From: ZC4RG30 sp964632365
GTDB lineage: Bacteria > Pseudomonadota > Gammaproteobacteria > Steroidobacterales > Steroidobacteraceae
Direction of reading: 5' to 3'
NCBI GenBank assembly: GCA_964632365.1
Contig: CAZWDR010000046.1
Location: forward strand, 1 to 21,456
Length of the DNA stretch: 21,456 bases
The translations under genes were made by a program, and so were the position numbers. Under the pieces are notes generated by a model that worked only from the letters and a program-made list of their open reading frames with translations, searched no databases and had not been told where the DNA came from. Positions 1 to 5,215 of the stretch are shown in pieces. The first letter of the stretch is position 1; every line of letters begins with the position of its first letter.

Positions 1-1204
1 TCTTCGCATGGAACAGGATCTTCAGCATGCCCACCTGCTGGCTGGTCATCTGCGCGCGGGCCAGGCTCTTGAAATGCGTGTGGCCGATCTCGTAGGGAAT
101 GCCCGCCTCCTGCAACTCGCGCTCGTTGCGGCCCACCGAGGAGATCTCCGGGATGGTGTAGATGCCGCTCGGGATCAGATCCAGCCGCCGCGGCGGCGTG
201 GCCGGGTCGAGGATGTAGCGCCCCACCGCGCCGCCCTGCTGGTAGGCCGCGCTGGCCAGCGCCGGTGGCCCGATCACGTCGCCGACCGCGAACACATGCG
301 GCACCACCGTCTGGTAATGCTCGTTCACCGCAAGCTGGCCGCGCTGGTTCGGCACCAGTCCGACGGCGCCCAGGTTCAGCTGGTCGGTATTGCCGGTGCG
401 GCCGTTGGCCCACAGCAGCACGTCGGACTTGATGCTGCGGCCGGATTTCAGGTGCAGCACCACATCATCATCAGCGCGCGCCTCCAGATGATCGAACTGC
501 TCGTTGTGGCGGATGATGCAGCCCTGGTCGCGCAGGTGATAGGACAGCGCCTCGGCGATCTCCTCGTCCATGAACGACAGCAGGCGGTCCTGTGTGTTGA
601 CCAGCGTGACCTTCACGCCCATGTTCAGGAAGATCGAGGCGTACTCGCAGCCGATGACGCCGGCACCATAGATGGTCATGCCGAACGGCGTGCCCATGTA
701 GCGCAGCACCGTGTCACTGTCGAGCACGCGCGGATGCGAGAAATCCAGGCCCGGCGGCCGGTAGGGACGCGAACCGGTGGCGATCACGAAGCGTCCAGCG
801 CGCAGGCGCGTCTCCTCGCCGCTGGGCGCCACCACGTTCAGCGTATTCGCGTCGAGGAAGCTCGCCTCGCCCTCGAAGACCGGCACGCGGTTGCGTTCAT
901 AGAAGCGCTTGCGCATCTCCACCTGCGCGTCGATGACGCCGCCGGCGGTGGACAGCAGCTGCGGCATCGTGATCGAGATGCCCGAGGTGATCCGCCGCAG
1001 CAGCGGATCCCGCCGCGCGTCGGCGATGGTCTTCACTGCATGGCGCAGCGCCTTGCTGGGGATGGTGCCCCAGTGGGTGCAGCCGCCTCCGACCTCCGGA
1101 TAGCGCTCCACCACGGCAACGCGGCGGTGGTGCTTCGCCAGCATCATGGCCGCGCCCTCGCCGGCCGGCCCCGTTCCGATCACAACGACGTCGAATTGAT
1201 CCAT
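1..1204 (-). CDS. sthA: Soluble pyridine nucleotide transhydrogenase SthA (3' end cut by window)
   Basis: Si-specific NAD(P)+ transhydrogenase, a cytoplasmic FAD enzyme that moves hydride between NADPH and NAD+. The first 401 residues are visible; the family is about 465, so roughly 60 C-terminal residues lie outside the window. An N-terminal FAD dinucleotide fold carries GTGPAGEG (10-17). Next comes GGGCTHWGTIPSKALR (39-54): the second redox cysteine of lipoamide dehydrogenases is replaced by Thr47, which is diagnostic for SthA. A NAD(P) fold (IYGAGVIGCEYAS) and the closing FAD motif (FAVGDVIG) follow in order. I chose the ATG at 1204 because it aligns with the family N-terminus. No Shine-Dalgarno sequence precedes it, but TAGCAT sits exactly 6 bases upstream, so the mRNA may be leaderless. 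It lies downstream of def on the same strand with a 156 bp gap. Confidence 0.96.
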   Translation of the reverse strand, partial: MDQFDVVVIGTGPAGEGAAMMLAKHHRRVAVVERYPEVGGGCTHWGTIPSKALRHAVKTIADARRDPLLRRITSGISITMPQLLSTAGGVIDAQVEMRKRFYERNRVPVFEGEASFLDANTLNVVAPSGEETRLRAGRFVIATGSRPYRPPGLDFSHPRVLDSDTVLRYMGTPFGMTIYGAGVIGCEYASIFLNMGVKVTLVNTQDRLLSFMDEEIAEALSYHLRDQGCIIRHNEQFDHLEARADDDVVLHLKSGRSIKSDVLLWANGRTGNTDQLNLGAVGLVPNQRGQLAVNEHYQTVVPHVFAVGDVIGPPALASAAYQQGGAVGRYILDPATPPRRLDLIPSGIYTIPEISSVGRNERELQEAGIPYEIGHTHFKSLARAQMTSQQVGMLKILFHAK

Positions 1205-1216
1205 GGGGGAATGCTA
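1205..1216 (-). promoter_or_regulatory. Possible -10 element of a leaderless sthA transcript
   Basis: On the minus strand TAGCAT (1216-1211) is followed by six bases and then the sthA ATG. That spacing would start transcription at or next to the A of the start codon. No convincing -35 hexamer was found. TAGCAT matches the -10 consensus at four of six positions, so this is weaker than the TAGAAT copies at 9321 and 13660. Confidence 0.4.
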
Positions 1217-1258
1217 GCTGTTGCGGCAGCAAATTGCGCAGCCCGCGTCTGGATCCGC

Positions 1259-1274
1259 CAAGCGCGCGCGCTTG
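1259..1274. repeat. 16-bp perfect palindrome between def and sthA
   Basis: CAAGCGCGCGCGCTTG reads the same on both strands and lies in the 156 bp between the def stop and the sthA start. It could fold in the def transcript as a hairpin, but no T-run follows on the minus strand, so it is not a standard intrinsic terminator. In such GC-rich DNA chance is possible. Confidence 0.45.
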
Positions 1275-1360
1275 CCGCCCCGGAGCGCAAGCGCGGCATC
1301 CGGCGGCGGCGGAAGGCACGCGGCCGACGTGTCACGCGCGGTGGCATCGCCCGACGCGGA

Positions 1361-1894
1361 TCAGTCCGCGACGGGCTCCTGGTCGGGGAACAACGCCTCC
1401 TGAAAGCCGAAGCGCGACAGGTCGGTCATGCGCATCGGGTACAGCACGCCGTCGAGGTGATCGACCTCGTGCTGGACGACGCGCGCGTGGAAGCCCTCCA
1501 CCGTCCGGTCGATGGGCGTGCCGTACTGGTCGAACCCCTGGTAGCGCAGTCGCAGGTGTCGCGGCACCAGGCCCCGCATTCCCGGCACGGAAAGACAGCC
1601 CTCCCAGCCCTCTTCCGTCTCGTTGCCGAGCAGCGTCAGCGCCGGATTCACCAGCACGGTGAATGGCACCGCCGGTGCATCCGGGTAACGGCTGTTGTGG
1701 GCGAAGCCGAAGATCACGACCCGCTGCGAGACGCCGATCTGCGGCGCCGCGAGCCCGGCGCCACTGGCGTGGTCCATCGTGTCCTGCATGTCGCTGATCA
1801 GCGCGTGCAGGCCCGGTGTGTCGAAGGCCGTGACGGGCGCGGCACGCTGCAGCAGGCGCGGATCGCCCATCTTGAGAATGTTCTGGATGGCCAT
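1361..1894 (-). CDS. def: Peptide deformylase
   Basis: Metal-dependent hydrolase that removes the formyl group from the N-terminal Met of new proteins as they leave the ribosome. The 177 residues hold all three family motifs in order: GAGLAAPQIG (45-54), EGCLSVPG (98-105, Cys100 as metal ligand) and QHEVDHLDG (141-149), where His142 and His146 bind the metal and Glu143 is catalytic. The reading frame is open far upstream through the glycine-rich gene's antisense, but the ATG at 1894 fits the conserved start MAIQNILKMGDPRL and has AGGGG six bases upstream. Length suits a proteobacterial deformylase. The usual partner fmt is not adjacent, so this is a stand-alone copy, possibly one of two in the genome. 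Confidence 0.95.
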   Translation of the reverse strand: MAIQNILKMGDPRLLQRAAPVTAFDTPGLHALISDMQDTMDHASGAGLAAPQIGVSQRVVIFGFAHNSRYPDAPAVPFTVLVNPALTLLGNETEEGWEGCLSVPGMRGLVPRHLRLRYQGFDQYGTPIDRTVEGFHARVVQHEVDHLDGVLYPMRMTDLSRFGFQEALFPDQEPVAD

Positions 1895-1920
1895 GCCACG
1901 CCCCTTGCTGGTCCTGCGGC

Positions 1921-1926
1921 ATTGTA
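1921..1926 (-). promoter_or_regulatory. Candidate -10 box for def
   Basis: TACAAT on the minus strand (five of six consensus positions) lies 26 bases upstream of the def ATG, just after the terminator of the preceding gene. That is a sensible place for an independent def promoter with a short leader containing the AGGGG ribosome site. No good -35 hexamer is visible at 16-18 bp. Confidence 0.4.
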
Positions 1927-1954
1927 GCGGGGGACATGCGCCACGCCCGCTTGC

Positions 1955-1983
1955 AAAAAAGGCCCGGCATGAGCCGGGCCTTT
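1955..1983 (-). terminator. Intrinsic terminator of the RRM-protein gene
   Basis: Perfect 8-bp stem GGCCCGGC (1961-1968) and GCCGGGCC (1973-1980) around a 4-base loop. On the minus strand it is followed by six T residues, the textbook pattern. It lies 27 bases past the stop of the glycine-rich RNA-binding protein gene and insulates def. On the plus strand only TTT follows, so it should act mainly on the minus strand. Confidence 0.9.
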
Positions 1984-2009
1984 GCTTTGACAGCCCGAGG
2001 CAGTCGGAC

Positions 2010-2399
2010 TTACCAGCGATCGCCGCCGCCGCCGCCGTCTCCACCGCGATAGCCGCCGCCACCGCCGCCACCGCCGCCACCGCCGCCACCGTAGCCGCCG
2101 CCACCACCACCGGAGCCGCCGCGGTAGCCACCACCGCCGCCACCGCCGCCGGTGCGGGGCTTGTCCTGCGCTTCGTTGACGCGCAGCGGGCGACCGTTCA
2201 TCGAGTAGCCGTTGAGCGCCTGGATGGCGCGCGCGGCATCAGCCTGCGGCATCTCGACGAAACCGAAACCGCGCGGGCGGCCGGTCTCACGATCGGTGGG
2301 CAGCGCAACGGACTCGACCGTGCCGTGCTGCGAGAACAACGAACGCACTTCGGTTTCGTTGGCCGTGAACGGCAGGTTGCCTACATAGATCTTCGCCAT
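2010..2399 (-). CDS. Glycine-rich RRM RNA-binding protein
   Basis: Small single-stranded RNA-binding protein of 129 residues. One RNA recognition motif fills about residues 3-80, with RNP-2 IYVGNL (4-9) and RNP-1 RGFGFVEM (43-50), whose aromatic residues stack on RNA bases. The tail after about residue 85 is almost entirely glycine with scattered Tyr, Arg and Asp, ending in DRW. Such RRM-Gly proteins are known as cold- or stress-responsive RNA chaperones in cyanobacteria and proteobacteria; the role here is inferred. I chose the ATG at 2399 (MAKIYVGNL, family-typical) over an in-frame ATG six codons upstream. It has its own long upstream region and strong terminator, so it is probably monocistronic. 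Confidence 0.93.
   Translation of the reverse strand: MAKIYVGNLPFTANETEVRSLFSQHGTVESVALPTDRETGRPRGFGFVEMPQADAARAIQALNGYSMNGRPLRVNEAQDKPRTGGGGGGGGYRGGSGGGGGGYGGGGGGGGGGGGGYRGGDGGGGGDRW
2026..2156. repeat. Low-complexity glycine-codon tract
   Basis: Imperfect CCGCCACCGCC-type repeats encode the glycine-rich tail of the RRM protein on the minus strand. All units keep the GGN reading frame. Such tracts are prone to replication slippage and to misassembly in draft genomes, so the exact tail length is the least reliable part of this gene. Confidence 0.85.
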
Positions 2400-2648
2400 A
2401 GAACCTTCGATCTCCACACAAACTGATTGACGGATTGCCTGATCGAAAGACCCTTCCAGTTATTTGCTGGCGCGCATTGCGCGCAATGGCAGACGCCGGA
2501 CGACCAACGATCACAGCTATTCTCACACAGCAGCACGCCGGCGCAAGCAGCGCACACGCGATGTCAACCTTGTTTTTCAGGGATTAAATTGCCGGGGCAG
2601 GATGTTGTGCGCGCAAAGCCGCACGCAGCCTGGGCCGTTGCTGACGCG
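2400..2648 (-). promoter_or_regulatory. Upstream region of the RRM gene, with palindrome
   Basis: This 249 bp non-coding stretch is less GC-rich than its surroundings. On the minus strand it contains TTTAAT (2588-2583, -10 like), TTGACA (2567-2562, -35 like but without a matching -10) and a 14-bp perfect palindrome CATTGCGCGCAATG (2475-2488). If transcription starts near 2576 the leader would be about 175 bases, as is common for cold-induced RNA chaperone mRNAs. Promoter assignment is tentative; the palindrome is directly visible. Confidence 0.4.
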
Positions 2649-3338
2649 TCAGATTTTTCCGACGCGAGTCGCCAGCCATGCGCTGATGTCGCGGATCTGC
2701 TGCGGACTCACGCTGTGCGGCATCGGATAGGTGCGCCAGTCCACGTTGATCTGCTGCGCACGCAGCGCATCACGCGACATCTCTCCGAAGCGCAGGTCCA
2801 CCACCTGATCCTGCGTGCCGTGGCACATCAGGATGGGTGTGTCGCGGTTGGCGGGCGCCAGCTCCGCGGCAAGCCGCATGCGCAGCGGCAAATAGCAGGA
2901 CAGTGCCAGGATGCCGGCGAGGCGGTGCCCGTGGCGCAGACCCACATGCAACGCCACCGCACCGCCCTGCGAGAAGCCGGCCAGCACGATCCGGTCAGAC
3001 GCGATGCCGCGCGCATGCTGCGCAGACAGGTACCCCTCGATGCGCGCGCGGGCATCGGCGAAGCCGGCCTCGTCGTCGCGGCCCTCCGGGGTCAGGTCGC
3101 GGATGTCATACCAGGCGGGCATCGCGTAGCCGCCGTTGATGGTGACGGCGCGCACTGGCGCATGAGGAAACACGAACCGGATGCGCGCATCGGCGGCCAG
3201 CCCCAGTTCGGGCACCACGGGCACGAAGTCGTGGCCATTGGCGCCCAGACCGTGCAACCAGATGACCGCTGCATCCGCTTCGCCACTGGCCGGCTCCAGC
3301 ACGACCTCGTGCGCGGTCTCACGCAGCAGGGTGCGCAA
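2649..3338 (-). CDS. Phospholipase/carboxylesterase-family serine hydrolase
   Basis: Alpha/beta hydrolase of 229 residues, related to carboxylesterase EstB and acyl-protein thioesterases; it probably hydrolyses short carboxylic or thio-esters in the cytoplasm (no signal peptide). Visible features are the oxyanion segment VIWLHGLGANGHDF (25-38), the nucleophile motif GFSQGG with Ser123, Asp177 in GTQDQVV and His208 in PMPHS, completing the Ser-Asp-His triad. The start is a TTG immediately after the upstream TGA, supported by AGAGGA eight bases before it. It is the last gene of the molybdenum hydroxylase operon by position. It might process an ester related to that enzyme's substrate or simply be co-transcribed. 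Confidence 0.9.
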   Translation of the reverse strand: MRTLLRETAHEVVLEPASGEADAAVIWLHGLGANGHDFVPVVPELGLAADARIRFVFPHAPVRAVTINGGYAMPAWYDIRDLTPEGRDDEAGFADARARIEGYLSAQHARGIASDRIVLAGFSQGGAVALHVGLRHGHRLAGILALSCYLPLRMRLAAELAPANRDTPILMCHGTQDQVVDLRFGEMSRDALRAQQINVDWRTYPMPHSVSPQQIRDISAWLATRVGKI

Positions 3339-3734
3339 TCAGGCCGTCCTCTCGACAGCCGCCGGACGCGCCGCCTGCTCGAGCAGGAACAGGTCGGTCA
3401 GCAGCGCACGCAGGTGCACGCTGGCGTTGAGGTTGTCGACCAGCAACGAGCCGATCTGCGCGCGCGACAGCACGATGCCGATGGCGCCGCGCGCCACGCG
3501 CACATCGCGCTGCATGGCGTCCAGGAAGTCCGGCGCGCCGCTGTCGGCGGCAAGATGCGGGAACTGCGCCTGCAAGGCGTCGCCCAGTCCATCCAGCGCC
3601 GCATGCATGGCGGTAAGCGTGCCGCGCAACTCGGTGCCGCGTTCGTCCTGTCGGCCCTGCGCCGCATAGGCAAGCAGGTATTCATAGCCGCGCTCGATGG
3701 TCTCGATTCGGGCCGCCACATCCGTGTCACTCAC
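3339..3734 (-). CDS. Hypothetical protein, 131 aa, in hydroxylase operon
   Basis: I do not recognise a family. The predicted protein is soluble and largely helical, with no signal peptide, cysteine or metal motif. Its sequence alternates short amphipathic helices, such as ETIERGYEYLLAYAAQGR near the start and a leucine-rich segment near residues 100-120. It starts with GTG and overlaps the end of the cytochrome b gene by 8 bp; its stop directly abuts the esterase start. The tight packing between cytochrome b and esterase makes it a real gene. It could be a small assembly or accessory factor for the operon's enzyme, but nothing in the sequence proves this. Confidence 0.72.
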   Translation of the reverse strand: MSDTDVAARIETIERGYEYLLAYAAQGRQDERGTELRGTLTAMHAALDGLGDALQAQFPHLAADSGAPDFLDAMQRDVRVARGAIGIVLSRAQIGSLLVDNLNASVHLRALLTDLFLLEQAARPAAVERTA

Positions 3735-4320
3735 CCCGGTCCACCCGCTTCAGGTCGTGCTCGACCTGCAGGTCGGAACGGCTCATGAGCCCGGTGACCA
3801 TCGACTTCAGGTAGGCCCGCTTCTCGGGCAGGATGCCGAAGTACACGTGCACCAGCACCAGGAACACCGACAGCAGCGCCGCCAGGTCATGCAGCAGGGT
3901 CAGCACGCCCCACCCCGCCATGGAGCGCACATAGGGATCGCGTTCCATGAACGGCACGCCGGCCTTGCGCAGCAGCAGCAGGCCGGTGACGACAGCGACG
4001 AGAATGGCCACGGCCCAGGCCAGGTGCATCAGCTTCTGCGGCAGCGTGTATTTGCCGGCGCCGTCGGCGCGGAAATCAGCCGCCGACAGCAGCAGCATCG
4101 TGCGCGGCCGCTGCCAGAACAGCGCGCGCACGATGTGCAGCGCGATCAGCAGCGTGAGCACCAGCCCTGCCACCCAGTGGATGCCGTACCAGGCGAAGCG
4201 CACACCGAGGACCGGCGACAGGCTGGTTCCCAGCAGCAGCAGCATGGTGATGGCGGTGCCCCAGTGGAATGCGCGATCGATGCCGGCGTGTCGCAGCATC
4301 CTTGCCTCCGGCGCGCTCAT
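3727..4320 (-). CDS. Four-helix membrane cytochrome b (FdnI/HyaC-like)
   Basis: Membrane di-heme cytochrome b of 197 residues, resembling the gamma subunits of formate dehydrogenase and Ni-Fe hydrogenase, which pass electrons from a periplasmic enzyme to quinone. Four hydrophobic segments lie near 20-38, 47-67, 97-117 and 145-172. Histidines 19, 62, 154 and 168 occupy the places of the FdnI heme ligands, and the 14-residue spacing of the last two is kept. The ATG at 4320 (MSAPEARMLRHAGIDRAFHW) overlaps the stop of the preceding 57-codon gene as ATGA; the frame is open further upstream but that part is not family-like. Position after three molybdenum-hydroxylase subunits suggests it is their electron acceptor. 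Confidence 0.88.
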   Translation of the reverse strand: MSAPEARMLRHAGIDRAFHWGTAITMLLLLGTSLSPVLGVRFAWYGIHWVAGLVLTLLIALHIVRALFWQRPRTMLLLSAADFRADGAGKYTLPQKLMHLAWAVAILVAVVTGLLLLRKAGVPFMERDPYVRSMAGWGVLTLLHDLAALLSVFLVLVHVYFGILPEKRAYLKSMVTGLMSRSDLQVEHDLKRVDRGE

Positions 4321-4490
4321 CGGATCGCATCCTGACGGCGGCGCAGCTGCCGGCGGCTGAACGCGCGCCACGCCAGGTGAACGACGATCACCGCGATGCC
4401 GGCCCAGAACGCCAGCGGCAGAAGATCCCACGAGGCGCCATTGATGATGCGTTCGCCATAGGCGTCATGGCCGTAGCGCAGGATATCCAT
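4317..4490 (-). CDS. 57-aa single-span membrane protein
   Basis: Short gene between the FAD subunit and cytochrome b. It begins two bases after the FAD-subunit stop and ends in an ATGA overlap with cytochrome b. The product has a polar N-terminus (MDILRYGHDAYGERI), one transmembrane helix at about 23-43 rich in Leu, Ile, Val and Trp, and a very basic tail (RRQLRRR) that by the positive-inside rule should be cytoplasmic, leaving the N-terminus outside. I know no named family. By position it may tether the periplasmic enzyme to cytochrome b, as the C-terminal helix of FdnH does; that is inference. Codon phase and tight overlaps on both sides support it as real. Confidence 0.75.
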   Translation of the reverse strand: MDILRYGHDAYGERIINGASWDLLPLAFWAGIAVIVVHLAWRAFSRRQLRRRQDAIR

Positions 4491-4492
4491 CT

Positions 4493-5204
4493 TCAGCTCA
4501 CTCCCCGGACCGCGCGCCGCACCAGGTTCTCCATCAGCGGCAGCTTGAAGCCGTTGTAGTTCAGCACGTTGGCCTTGCTGGTCTCGAGCGTGGCGACCGC
4601 GTCGCCCGTAGCCGCGTCACGCACCCGGTCGACCAGCGCCGCTTCGACCGCGCGCAGTCGCCAGGGCACGCAGGCGGCCGCCCCGAGCACGATGCGCGAG
4701 TCCGTGATGCGTCCCTCCTGCATGCGGAAGGCCGCCGCNNNNNNNNNNNNNNNNNNNNNNNNNNNNNNNNNNNNNNNNNNNNNNNNNNNNNNNNNNNNNN
4801 NNNNNNNNNNNNNNNNNNNNNNNNNNNNNNNNNNNNNNGTCCTGGCTGATGTTGCCGCCGAGCGTGCCGGCATTGCGGATCTGCGGGCTGGCCACGCGGG
4901 TCGCGGCGCTGGCCAGCAACCCGAAGCGCTCGCGCACCAGCGGATGCGTCTCGACCTCGGTCAGCGTGGTGAGCGCACCGATGGCGATGCCGCCCTCGTG
5001 CTCGCGCACGCCCTTCAACGCGGCGATGCCCGAGAGATCGATGACGGCCTGCGTGCGCCGCACGCGGTTCTTCAGCCAGTCCCAGCTGTCCTGCCCGCCC
5101 GCGACCAGCCAGCCATCGGCACCGAACTGCGCCGCAAGGTCCAGGGCATTGTCGAGGCTGTCCGGCTGGAACAGTTCGAAGTGGGGCATCATGTCGCGCA
5201 ACAT
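4493..5204 (-). CDS. FAD-binding subunit of xanthine dehydrogenase-family enzyme, interrupted by assembly gap
   Basis: Middle subunit that carries FAD in molybdenum hydroxylases. The first 122 residues show the FAD-binding segments VAGGQDSWDW (34-43) and NAGTLGGN (111-118). The last 81 residues show the C-terminal domain (RIVLGAAACVPWRLRAVEAAL). Between them sits the 100-N gap. The two parts are in different frames only because 100 is not a multiple of three; both ends break exactly at codon borders. Relatives such as E. coli PaoB have about 318 residues, so about 120 residues are missing. The ATG at 5204 has AAGGGAG upstream and lies 11 bases after the large-subunit stop. I see one gene, not two pseudogene halves. 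Confidence 0.88.
4739..4838. other. Assembly gap of 100 N
   Basis: Exactly 100 N within the FAD-subunit gene. Comparison with family length suggests the real missing stretch is about 360 bases and a multiple of three, so the 100 N are most likely a placeholder for unknown length. Confidence 0.98.
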
Positions 5205-5215
5205 CGGATGCTCCC

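Noticed and set aside
8..1927. A very long plus-strand open frame opposite sthA and def
   Set aside because: It is antisense to two genes with full family motifs and its product is His/Arg/Ala-rich low-quality sequence, as expected from GC-rich antisense frames. The same applies to other long plus-strand frames at about 2427-3788, 6140-7873 and 17937-19595.
2562..2567. TTGACA as a full sigma-70 promoter for the RRM gene
   Set aside because: No acceptable -10 hexamer lies 16-18 bp downstream, so only the -35 resemblance is noted.
4493..4873. Two separate gene fragments or a frameshifted pseudogene for the FAD subunit
   Set aside because: The apparent frame change is fully explained by the 100-N placeholder; both sides are intact and in codon register at the gap edges.
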